NCBI RefSeq assembly: GCF_002506585.1
Contig: NZ_DAXW01000009.1
Coordinates: forward strand, 409,406-473,405
Source: Methanoculleus sp. UBA430
GTDB taxonomy: Archaea; Halobacteriota; Methanomicrobia; Methanomicrobiales; Methanoculleaceae
Length of the DNA stretch: 64,000 bases
Reading direction: 5' to 3'
Shown here: positions 33,505 to 42,300 of the stretch, in pieces
How the letters are laid out: each line of letters starts with the position of its first letter
Position numbering within the stretch: the first letter of the stretch is position 1
Notes under the pieces: generated by a model
Told to the model about the DNA's origin: nothing
The model's input: only the letters and a program-made list of their open reading frames with translations
Databases searched by the model: none
Made by a program: the position numbers and the translations under genes

Positions 33505-34965
33505 TTAGTTCTGCCGGATAAAGGCCTCAATTGTCCGGAAGACTGCCTGAAACTCTTCATTCCGAGGTGGGGACCCGGCGTAGGAGACGGCTTCGCACTG
33601 GTTAAGGACGGAAGAGGCGACCGTGATCTCATGGCCGCATTCTTTGAGTACGCGCAGGACATCACCGTCCGCAAGTTCCGTGCCGGCCCCGTATGCGGAT
33701 GAGACGTACGACCGCAACGCCCTGCCGGCCGTTCCGTACGCCTCTTTCCGGTCGCCGCGGCCGAACTCTTCGCGTGCCGCCTCAAGGAGACGGAGGGCGT
33801 CGCCACGGGGGTCGGGGGGAACCGGGGAGACCGCCGGAGCCGGCACTCCCGGTCCTCCTCGCCGGACGAGGTAGCCGATCAGGAGAACGATACAGAGCGC
33901 GCCGGCACCCGCAAGCCAGGCGAAGTCGGACGGCTTCTCGAGCATCACGTCCCGCACCTCTCCGCCGGAGAGGGTGGCGACGATCCTCGCCGTCCGGTTC
34001 TGGCCGTCGATAAACCCTATGCCGACAGAGGAGGCGCCCACCGTTGCATTCATTGAAGACGTAACCGGGAAGAACCCGGCATCGGCGAGCTCACCGGCAT
34101 ACTGTCGGTAGATCTCGTTTGCCACGACCGCACCCGGCACCACGAGCGATCTCTCTGAGGCATACGCCGCATACGTTGCGGAGCCGTTCTCCACCGCACC
34201 CCCGGCACGTATCGCATCCCCGGCGCCTCCGCGGTACTCGAACGAGAACGTTCCCGTGCCTTCACCCGTGGGGTTGACCGTCGTCGCTGCCCGGGTATAC
34301 CCGTGCGAGGTGAGGACGGCGTGGATCTCCCGGACAACCGGGTCGTCCTCAAGCCCGGCAAGCAGTGCGGACCGCAGCGCCTGCATGCGGTCCTGCTCCC
34401 ATGCCGCCTGCTCCCGGAGCGACCCCATATCCTGCATCATCTCTCCGGGCCGTTTCGTGGACGAGGGCGAGGACCCACCCTCCGGCCCGCCGGATCCTGC
34501 CTCTGTCGAGACCGACGAGACGGAGCTCACCTGCGGGTTCTGCTGATCCGTCTCTTCTGCAGTCGAACTGACGACGTGGACCCGGATCTCCGGGAGACTG
34601 ATGCGGGTGCGCGGGGCGTTCCCGTACTCGAACGCGATATCGAAGAAGAATGTGCCGGGTACCGCCGCCGTTCCGACGCTGGCGGAAATCTCCGTCGTAT
34701 CCCGGAAGATGGTGATCGCCCGGGACCGGGATTCTCTCGCCGGACTGCTCCCCTCGCCGCCCTCCGGGACGAACCGCACGTCCCGGACGAGCACCCCCGT
34801 GGTATCGGTGCCGAGCGTGTTCTCGACGGCGATGGGAAAGAGAGCCTCTTCTCCGACCAGCACGGTGTAGTCGGACTGCCCGGTCGAGAAGGTGATACCG
34901 GCAGCCGCGGCGGTCGCCACGCAGCCGAGGGTAACCAGGAGGGCGAGAAGGAGAACTCTCCTCAC
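33505..34965 (-). CDS. BatD-like membrane protein
   Basis: 486 residues. It has a signal peptide (MRRVLLLALLVTLGCVATAAAAG) and an extracytoplasmic beta-rich region with a Ser/Gly-rich linker at about 155-175. One membrane helix follows (WLAGAGALCIVLLIGYLVRR, about 355-375), then a cytoplasmic helical tail (DALRLLEAAREEFGRGDRKEAYGTAGRALRSYV) resembling the tail of BatD/DUF4129-type proteins. The GTG start overlaps the VWA gene stop. It is the last gene of the MoxR operon, where such proteins act with VWA proteins in envelope maintenance; the exact role in archaea is unknown. Confidence 0.7.
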   Translation of the reverse strand: MRRVLLLALLVTLGCVATAAAAGITFSTGQSDYTVLVGEEALFPIAVENTLGTDTTGVLVRDVRFVPEGGEGSSPARESRSRAITIFRDTTEISASVGTAAVPGTFFFDIAFEYGNAPRTRISLPEIRVHVVSSTAEETDQQNPQVSSVSSVSTEAGSGGPEGGSSPSSTKRPGEMMQDMGSLREQAAWEQDRMQALRSALLAGLEDDPVVREIHAVLTSHGYTRAATTVNPTGEGTGTFSFEYRGGAGDAIRAGGAVENGSATYAAYASERSLVVPGAVVANEIYRQYAGELADAGFFPVTSSMNATVGASSVGIGFIDGQNRTARIVATLSGGEVRDVMLEKPSDFAWLAGAGALCIVLLIGYLVRRGGPGVPAPAVSPVPPDPRGDALRLLEAAREEFGRGDRKEAYGTAGRALRSYVSSAYGAGTELADGDVLRVLKECGHEITVASSVLNQCEAVSYAGSPPRNEEFQAVFRTIEAFIRQN

Positions 34966-35891
34966 GGCAGGATCCTCCCCCGGCCGTAGCGGAGGTACAT
35001 CTCCAGCAGGAGAACCCCGATCGCTCCGGCGAAGAAGACCAAACAGATGCTCGTATCTTTCGGCTCACGCGGGATCTCGTCGGTCAGCCCGGCGTAGATC
35101 GCTACAAGTGTCCCTTCATCGGCCGCCGCATAGTACTCCCCTCCCGTCGTGCGGGCGATTGCCCGGAGCGTCTCCTCGTCGAGCGCGGCGTATTCCTGGG
35201 TGCTTGCCGGCGGGGTTGCCGAGCCGATCCCCACGGTGTAGACCGGCACGCTCCGCTCGCGGGCATACGCGGCAGCCTCCACTGCGGAGAAGGTGCCGGC
35301 GTTGCCGGCGCCGTCGGAGAGGAGGATCACCACCCGGTGCCGGTTGGGGATGGAATCGGCCATGTCGACGCCGAGGGCGAGGCCGTCGCCGAGAGCCGTC
35401 TGGCCGTCCCGTCCCCGGATCCCGTGGAGCCTCTCAATCACCCGGTCGCGGTCGGGAGAGAGGTAGGCGGCGCTCGTCGCCCCGGACTCGAAGACGACGA
35501 TCCCCGCGTAATCGTCCGGGTTGAGCCGGGAGAGGAGGATCTCCGCGGCGGCCTTGGCGGCCTCGAGGCGGGTGGGGTGGTAGTCGGTTGCCTGCATGCT
35601 CCCGGAGGTATCGAGCACCAGCACCACGCTGACGCCCTCGTCCGTCCCCTCGAGCGGGATGTGCGGGTCGGCAAGGCCGACCAGGATGAGGGCGAGGGCG
35701 AGGAGGGCAAGGGCGAAGAGGGCGTGCGGACGCGGGAGCCTGCCGGAGCTCCGGATCTTTGCGGCGACCGCGACCCGGGAGAAGGTGAGTGCCGCGTAGG
35801 ACCGTTCCCTGACCGCACGCCGGTAGAGAAGGCAGAGGACCGGGATCGCGGCGAGGCCAATGAGCCAGAGCGGCTCTGCAAACCCGGTCAT
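34962..35891 (-). CDS. VWA-domain membrane protein (BatA-like)
   Basis: 309 residues. Two hydrophobic helices near the N-terminus (LWLIGLAAIPVLCLLY and the stretch HALFALALLALALILVGLAD) and one at the C-terminus frame a von Willebrand A domain. Its metal-ion-dependent adhesion site is VLVLDTSGSM, with later conserved TALGDGLALG and VVILLSDGAGN. This is the usual partner of MoxR and DUF58 proteins. Start and stop abut or overlap both neighbours, so the operon is tight. Confidence 0.9.
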   Translation of the reverse strand: MTGFAEPLWLIGLAAIPVLCLLYRRAVRERSYAALTFSRVAVAAKIRSSGRLPRPHALFALALLALALILVGLADPHIPLEGTDEGVSVVLVLDTSGSMQATDYHPTRLEAAKAAAEILLSRLNPDDYAGIVVFESGATSAAYLSPDRDRVIERLHGIRGRDGQTALGDGLALGVDMADSIPNRHRVVILLSDGAGNAGTFSAVEAAAYARERSVPVYTVGIGSATPPASTQEYAALDEETLRAIARTTGGEYYAAADEGTLVAIYAGLTDEIPREPKDTSICLVFFAGAIGVLLLEMYLRYGRGRILP

Positions 35892-36779
35892 CTAATCACC
35901 CCGGTAACGCGGGTGCGCGTAGAAGCGGCGCAGGGGCAGGTCGTAGGGCTCATCGGTGGATATGCGGATCCCGGGGACCCGGCACGAGAGCAGATCGCCC
36001 TCGATCCGCCGGTCCGCTGCGGCCAGGGCATCGGCGTAGGCGCTGCGGAAGGCAGGGTCCGACGTATCCACGAGCACCTGCTCGCCGGTCTCCGGGTCTT
36101 CGAGGAAGACCTGTCCGACGTCCGGGAGAGAGTCCTCCGCGGGATCGGTGACCCTGACGGCAGTCGCTTCGTGCCGCCGCCGCAGGAGCGAGAGGTCCCG
36201 GGCAAACTCCGGGTCGTCGAAGTCGGAGAGGACGATGACCGAAGACCTGCGCCGGACCCTCGTGCAGAGATACCGGAACGCGGCGGCAAGATCGGTGCCT
36301 CTTCCCTCCGGCCGGTGGGAGACGAGGGCCTGCACGAGCCTGATTACCTGGCTTTTGCCCGGCCGGGCCGGGATGAACATCTCGACGCGGTCGGTGACGA
36401 TGCAGAGGCCCACCCGCCCGTTCTGCCGGTGGGCGGCAAAGATGAGGCTCGCGGCAACCTCGAGGATCCGGCGGTCCTTGCTGATCGAGGACCCGAACGT
36501 TGCCGACCCCGACCGGTCCAGGACGAGGTAGTAGGTCCGGCTCCGTTCCTCCTCGAACTCCCTGACGACGAGCCGGTCCATCCGCGCTGAGGCCTTCCAG
36601 TCGATCGCCCGGGCGTCGTCGCCGGGGAGGTACTCGCGGAGGTTTGCAAGCGCCATCCCGCTCCCCTTGAGCGGCGATCGCCTGGAGCCGAGGCAGGAGC
36701 CGTCGGCCAGTGCGGCGGTCTTTAACTCGATCCGCCGGATCTGCCTGATGAGATCCGCCCGCTCCCCGGCGTCGCTCAC
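35892..36779 (-). CDS. DUF58 domain protein
   Basis: 295 residues. The core motif GDDARAIDWKASARMDRLVVREFEEE (about 53-78) is diagnostic of DUF58, and a VWA-like fold follows (LVLDRSGSATFG). It starts with GTG two bases after the moxR stop and ends right at the VWA gene start. The usual role is as an adaptor in MoxR-VWA chaperone-like systems. No membrane segment is visible. Confidence 0.92.
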   Translation of the reverse strand: MSDAGERADLIRQIRRIELKTAALADGSCLGSRRSPLKGSGMALANLREYLPGDDARAIDWKASARMDRLVVREFEEERSRTYYLVLDRSGSATFGSSISKDRRILEVAASLIFAAHRQNGRVGLCIVTDRVEMFIPARPGKSQVIRLVQALVSHRPEGRGTDLAAAFRYLCTRVRRRSSVIVLSDFDDPEFARDLSLLRRRHEATAVRVTDPAEDSLPDVGQVFLEDPETGEQVLVDTSDPAFRSAYADALAAADRRIEGDLLSCRVPGIRISTDEPYDLPLRRFYAHPRYRGD

Positions 36780-36781
36780 CG

Positions 36782-37780
36782 TCAGGGCACCTCCACAACC
36801 GCCAGAATCTTCCGGACGATCTCTTCTGAGGTGAGATCGTCTGCCTCCGCCTCGAAGGTAAGGAGGACCCGGTGTCTGAGGACAGCGGGGGCCAGGGCCC
36901 GGATGTCGTCGGGGACGACGTAGCCCCGCCCGGCGAGCACCGCGTGCGCCTTGCCGCAGAGGAGCAGGGCGAGCGATGCCCGCGGGGATGCCCCCGAAGC
37001 GATCATGGGGCCGAGATCGAGGCCGTACTCCGCCGGGTGCCGGGTAGCGTCGACCAGTTGCGCAGCATAGCGTTTGACGCCCGGATCGGCGTAGACCGAC
37101 CGCACGAACGACCGGAGGGCGGCGAGACCGGCGGCGTCGAGCACCGGCACCGGGGAGCCGGGCTGGTCCCCCGCCGTGAACCGGTCGAGGATGGCGACCT
37201 CCTCGTCGAGGGTCGGGTAGTCCATCTGGATTTTGAGCATGAACCGGTCGAGTTGCGCCTCGGGAAGCGGATAGGTGCCCTCGGATTCGAGTGGGTTCTG
37301 AGTGGCGAGGACGAAGAACGGGCGCGGCAACGGGTAGGTCTCGCCCTGGATGGTGACCTGCCGCTCCTGCATCGCTTCGAGGAGAGCGGACTGCACCTTC
37401 GGGGGAGCACGGTTGATCTCATCGGCAAGGATGATCTGGTGGAAGATCGGCCCCTGGATCGTCCGGAACGCGGCCGTATGCCGGTCGTAGATCCGGGTCC
37501 CGGTGATATCGGCAGGAAGGAGGTCAGGGGTGAACTGAATCCGGGCGAAGGTGCAGTCGAGGCAGTGCGCGAGGGTGCTGATCGTGAGCGTCTTTGCTAT
37601 CCCCGGGACCCCTTCGAGGAGGGCGTGGCCGCCGGCAAGCACCGCCGCGAGCACCTGGTCGATAACCGCCTGCTGTCCGATGATCACTGTCTCCATGCCG
37701 GAGCGAACCGCATCGAGAGCGGCTGCGTGCTCCCGTGCCCGGCTGTTGAGCGCTGAAATCTCCGTATCCGTGCCTGCCAT
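36782..37780 (-). CDS. moxR: MoxR-family AAA+ ATPase
   Basis: 332 residues. Walker A GVPGIAKT is at 57-64 and Walker B IILADEINRAPPK at about 116-128. The sensor region FVLATQNPLESEGTYPLPEAQLDRFMLKI is classical for MoxR. It is a chaperone-like ATPase thought to act on metal or complex assembly through VWA partners, and is the first gene of the moxR-DUF58-VWA-BatD operon. Its promoter lies in the AT-rich 37840-37860 region (CCTTAATTAA on the minus strand). Confidence 0.95.
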   Translation of the reverse strand: MAGTDTEISALNSRAREHAAALDAVRSGMETVIIGQQAVIDQVLAAVLAGGHALLEGVPGIAKTLTISTLAHCLDCTFARIQFTPDLLPADITGTRIYDRHTAAFRTIQGPIFHQIILADEINRAPPKVQSALLEAMQERQVTIQGETYPLPRPFFVLATQNPLESEGTYPLPEAQLDRFMLKIQMDYPTLDEEVAILDRFTAGDQPGSPVPVLDAAGLAALRSFVRSVYADPGVKRYAAQLVDATRHPAEYGLDLGPMIASGASPRASLALLLCGKAHAVLAGRGYVVPDDIRALAPAVLRHRVLLTFEAEADDLTSEEIVRKILAVVEVP

Positions 37781-38217
37781 GCTGTTTCCTGGAAAAATGT
37801 GGGCGGGGAGGCTATTTGACGGTTGTCAGTTGGGGGCGAGTTAATTAAGGTAGGTTAACGACACCCGCTCCGAATACAGGAGGGCTCCTGCGGCCGTACC
37901 CCAAAAATATTCACTTCGAGGTCTACCAGTTTTGAGGACGTCACAAGTTTTCCGACGGTGACAGGCGTATTTATCGGCAAGTACCAGATGGCGCGATGAC
38001 ACCCGATCCGGGTACATCTCGGGTGTGTGAAGCATACCTACAAAGCTCATTTCGGCCCTACGTTACAACCAAAACAGGGCAGGCAAAGTGAGACTTCATC
38101 AGGTGCGACGAGTTCCGGAAAGACTGCGGAAGGAATACGGGGAGTTCCGGGCTACACGGTCCGACAATATGAGGAAAATAAGTCAATATACTATGATTAA
38201 CCCCACTATTAAATAAC
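37781..38217. other. Gene-free region with a strong hairpin, possible small RNA
   Basis: About 440 bases without a credible protein gene. A perfect 8-base stem ACACCCGA (37999-38006) / TCGGGTGT (38019-38026) lies about 25-30 bases after a TATA-like TATTTATC (37970-37977), an arrangement suggesting a small transcript starting near 38000. GAGTTCCGG is repeated at about 38109 and 38141. No tRNA or known RNA signature was recognised. Confidence 0.25.
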
Positions 38218-38220
38218 AAT

Positions 38221-38230
38221 ATTTATTTAT
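38221..38230 (+). promoter_or_regulatory. TATA box of the surface-module gene
   Basis: ATTTATTTAT within an AT-rich block (38210-38230). It predicts a start of transcription near 38254, exactly where an inverted repeat begins. Confidence 0.5.
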
Positions 38231-38253
38231 CAGGATGTGATTAAGAGCCCGTA

Positions 38254-38313
38254 GTTGATTATCCGCAAGAGGTAATCAACGAATCTTAGAAAGTCGCAAA
38301 CCCCGAGTTTGCG
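38254..38313 (+). promoter_or_regulatory. Two-hairpin leader / operator
   Basis: A perfect 8-base inverted repeat GTTGATTA (38254-38261) / TAATCAAC (38273-38280) lies at the predicted transcription start. A second hairpin CGCAAAC (38295-38301) / GTTTGCG (38307-38313) follows. The SD GAGGTGA stands at 38324-38330. Operator, mRNA-stabilising structure or both are possible. Confidence 0.45.
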
Positions 38314-38334
38314 GCAGGACTTAGAGGTGAAAGT

Positions 38335-39150
38335 ATGAAAACAGTAGAAACAACACGTTCCGCGAGGAGAGCCTCACGCCTGATCGCTGCAGGTCTCGTC
38401 GTGATGATGGTGCTCTGCGTGATGCCCGTATCGGCGTTGGCCGTATTGCCGAACTGGCACAGTTTTGCCTCGGTGGCAAACGACGCCGGGGTGAAGTATA
38501 ACCTCGACAGCACTGAGTATGGCGGTCCGAACAACACCTACTACATGAAGTTCGACGGCGGCGGCCTCAACGCCCTTCACATCACGACGAACACAGGCTC
38601 CCCCAACGGACAGGTGACAGACTCGACCTCCGCCACCGGGTCGTTCTATGTATCCGACACGGGCGGTCGGGGCTACGACGACGATATCATCCTGATGTTC
38701 GCGACCAACGCCACCCTGAGCAGCGACTTCTCGATCGAAATCAACGCAAGCGGCTATCAGTGGGAAGCCACCGACTCGGCGCCGACCTCATACGCTTACC
38801 AGGCAGGGGCACTGCAAGAGACCTTCTGGCAGGATGACTTCGCCTACGGCCCGCAGATCTATAAACCATGCAACGTCTCGAATTACCCGATCTTCTACGG
38901 CCAGAATATGGCTGACACGGAGAACACCTTCCAGATCATGTTCATCGACCTGAACGTGGGCGTGCTCGGACTCAACAGCACCCTTGAAGGTTGCGGCATG
39001 GCGCAGGTAGACTACGAGATCGGCAACTTCACCGGGTTCGGCGCCTTCGATGCCTATGCGTGGTGCCTGGACTCGAACCAGGAGCAGGGGATCTCCTGGA
39101 CCAACGCGGTCTCCGGCACAGGCAGCAGCGGCTACACGGTGAAGATCTAA
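38335..39150 (+). CDS. Exported protein consisting of one 'ALHITT-YGPQ' surface module
   Basis: 271 residues. The signal peptide ends PVSALA. The mature protein is one module. The first half (about 50-150) has DGGGLNALHITT, GQVTDSTSATGSFYVSDTGGRGYDDDIILM and NASGYQW. The second half (about 160-271) has YGPQIYKPC, NYPIFYGQNMADTENTFQIMFIDL, FGAFDAYAW, QGISWTN and SGYTVKI. There is no stalk and no C-terminal anchor, so it is secreted or layer-associated. The strong TATA box, structured leader and good SD suggest high expression. Function is unknown; a homologous pair of halves is encoded beside an ECF importer at 31866. Confidence 0.75.
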   Translation: MKTVETTRSARRASRLIAAGLVVMMVLCVMPVSALAVLPNWHSFASVANDAGVKYNLDSTEYGGPNNTYYMKFDGGGLNALHITTNTGSPNGQVTDSTSATGSFYVSDTGGRGYDDDIILMFATNATLSSDFSIEINASGYQWEATDSAPTSYAYQAGALQETFWQDDFAYGPQIYKPCNVSNYPIFYGQNMADTENTFQIMFIDLNVGVLGLNSTLEGCGMAQVDYEIGNFTGFGAFDAYAWCLDSNQEQGISWTNAVSGTGSSGYTVKI

Positions 39151-39379
39151 TTGATCCACCAGACCTAACCTTTTTTCGAGCAATCCCCATGCGATAGATA
39201 TAATAATGGCTAAAAAATGTTAACTGAATTTGATTAAATTATCCCGATTTGGCAACAGTCTTATACTGCACCGTTGAGATTTTACTCATTCTCAGAGATC
39301 GGTTATGCCGATGCGGGCACCTCTGGTGCCGGTTCCGCAGGAACTTCTTCGAGAATCCTTGCTTTAAAAGGAAGATATT
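39151..39379. promoter_or_regulatory. Terminator and promoter region before the giant surface gene
   Basis: A T6 run at 39171-39176 ends the preceding gene. AT-rich AAAAAATGTTAACTG...GATTAAATTATCC (39212-39243) and TCTTATACTG (about 39258-39267) are candidate promoter elements. The hairpin GGCACC-tct-GGTGCC (39316-39330) lies in the leader about 50 bases before the ATG. Confidence 0.4.
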
Positions 39380-42300
39380 ATGACAGGGGATAAACGTATT
39401 CAAGACAGCCCATGGCAGGGGCGGATAGCCGTCCTGCTGCTGCTCTTCGCGCTCATCGCCGTACCGGCGGTGGCGCTGGGGGGCACCGACCTGCCGTCGA
39501 ACACGACCGAACCGACCGCCGGGGTTCCCGACGAGATACCGCCGAGCATCGGTGCAGAGGAGAACGGCACACCCGAACCAACGCCGACCGAAACGGTCGC
39601 GGAAGAGGTGACACCGGAACCAACCGAACAGTTGCCGGAGTATGTCTACATCGATGAGGACATCGCCAACCTCGGCGCCGGCACGGTGATACCGTCGAAC
39701 AGCAATGTGCTGCTGCAGATCTCCAATGGCGGGAACGCCCGGTTCAACGACTACGGCAACAACACCTATCACTTCTTCAGCCCGGGCCAGAGCGGCACCC
39801 AGGGCATGAACGCTCTTCACATTACGACCGATCCGGCTGAATCTTCGGGCCAGGTCACGTTCAGCAGCGACCAGGCGGGCGTCTTCTACCTCACCGACAC
39901 CGGCGGCCGCGGCTGGGACGACGACGGCATCCTGATGCTCGCCGTCAACGGCACGATTCCCGACAGTTTCCGGGTCACCATCAAGGCGAGCGGCTACCAG
40001 TGGACGCCGGTGCTCACGGGCACCTACCCGACGTTCGATGACGTCACCTACGTTCCGGAAGCCCTGAACGAGACGTTCACCAAGGACGACTTCCTCTACG
40101 AGCCGCAGATCTGGAGGCCCTGCGCCGCAACGAACTACCCGATCTTCGACGGGCAGGACATGACGGATACCACTAACACCTTCTCAATCCTGTTCATCGA
40201 CCTGAATGCAGGCATCCTCGGTGCGAACGCACTCAGCCAGCCGAGTTTCGCGGGACAGTCCGTCACCGACAATGGGGCGATCAAGGTCGAGTACTCCTTC
40301 GAGAACCTGCCGACATTCGCAGCTTTCGATGCCTACGCCTACACGGTCTCCTCGAACCAGGGCCAGGGTATCCGCTGGACCAACCGCCTGAGCGCCAGCG
40401 GGTCGTCCGGATACGCCGTCATAGGCCAGCCGCTCCCTGACGCCCCCACCGCGGACTTCACGGCTAACGTCACCAGCGGGGAAGCCCCACTCGACGTCCT
40501 CTTCACCGACGTCTCCACGGGCACGGTCGCCTCCTGGGCCTGGGACTTTGAGAACGACGGCGTCGTCGATTCTACCGAACAGAACCCGACCCACACCTAC
40601 ACCGCGGCCGGCACCTACTCGGTGAACCTGACGGTTGCCAATGCAGGCGGATCGGACAGCGAGGTCAAGACCGGCTACATCACCGTTACCGAACCGGCCG
40701 GGCCGTCCGTTCTGCCCGGGTACAACAACATCTTCGTGAAGGTTGCAAACGACCTCGGCGCGAAGTACAACGCATTCGACAACAACACCTACAACATCAG
40801 GTTCGAGGGGATCGGCCGCGGTCTCAATGCCCTTCACATCTCCACTGACCCGGCCGTGAACTTTGGCCAGGTGACGGTGACCGATAGCCAGACCGGCACA
40901 TTCTATGCCACCGACTCCGGCGGGAAGGGTTACGAGGACGAGATCATCCTGATGGTCGCCGTCAACGGGACGATCCCCGACGACTTCAGGCTCCGTATCA
41001 CGGCGGACGGGTACACCTGGACGCCGAACCCGGCAAGCAACCAGCCCCCGTCTCTCGACAACGTGATCTACCAGGCCAGTTCTCTCGACGAGGTCTTTAC
41101 GAAGGAAGACTTCATCTACGGCCCCCAGATCTGGAAGCCGACCGGCAACGAGGCTGACTACCCCATCTACGCAGGCCAGGACATGACCAACACGGAGAAC
41201 ACCTTCCGGATCATGTTCATCGATCTCAATGCAGGCGTCCTCCGGCCGAACGAAACCCTTGAGAACCGGGGTGCGGTCAGGATCACCTACGCCTTCGAGA
41301 ACCTGGAGTCGTTCGCGGCCTTCAACGTCTACGCCTACTGCAAGAACTCGAACAATGGCGACGACATGATCGCCTGGGGGAACGCCCTCACCTCCGACAA
41401 GGCGATGAGCGGCTACTCGGTCATCGGCACAGATGCCGACACTCCTGCCGGCTCGGCATGGCCGATGTACGGGCATGACCTGCGGCACACCGGGCTGAGC
41501 CCGTACACGGGCCCCGAGTTCCCGGTGCAACTCTGGTCGCACAAGGCCAGCAGTGCCTTCTACGTCCAGCCGGTCCTCGGCGCCGACGGCACGGTCTACG
41601 CCGGTTCGAGAAACAGGGTGTTCTATGCCATTAATTCGAACGGCACGCTGAAGTGGTCCTACACCGTGCCTAACCAGATCTACACGGCGGCGGCGATCGA
41701 CAACGAGGGCACTGTCTACTTCGGCAACAAGGACGCGAAGATCTACGCCGTGAATCCGGACGGCACCCTGAAGTGGACGTTCACGACCGGCAGTGCCGTC
41801 TCCTCGGCCCCGGCGATCGGTGCCGACGGCACAATCTATGCCGGCTCCGGCGACATGAAACTCTACGCCGTCAACCCCGACGGCACCGAGAAATGGTCGT
41901 ACGCCACCGGCGGCGCGGTCAGCTCGGCCCCGGCAATCGGCGCCGACGGCACGATCTACGTCGGTTCGGCCGACACGAACCTCTATGCCATCAACCCCGA
42001 CGGCAGCCTGAAGTGGTCCTACACCACCGGCGGTGCGGTCAACACGGCCCCGGCGATCGGTGCCGACGGCACGATCTATACCGGCTCCGCCGACGGCAGC
42101 CTCTATGCAATCAATCCCGACGGCACCCCGAAGTGGTCCTACGCCACCGGCGGCGCCGTTACGACCCCGGCAATCGGGCCCGACGGCACGATCTATGCGG
42201 GTTCAGCCAGTAAAACGATCAACGCCGTCAATCCCGACGGCACCCTAAAGTGGTTCTATACCACCACCGGCACCCTCACGACGGCCCCGGCAATCGATGC

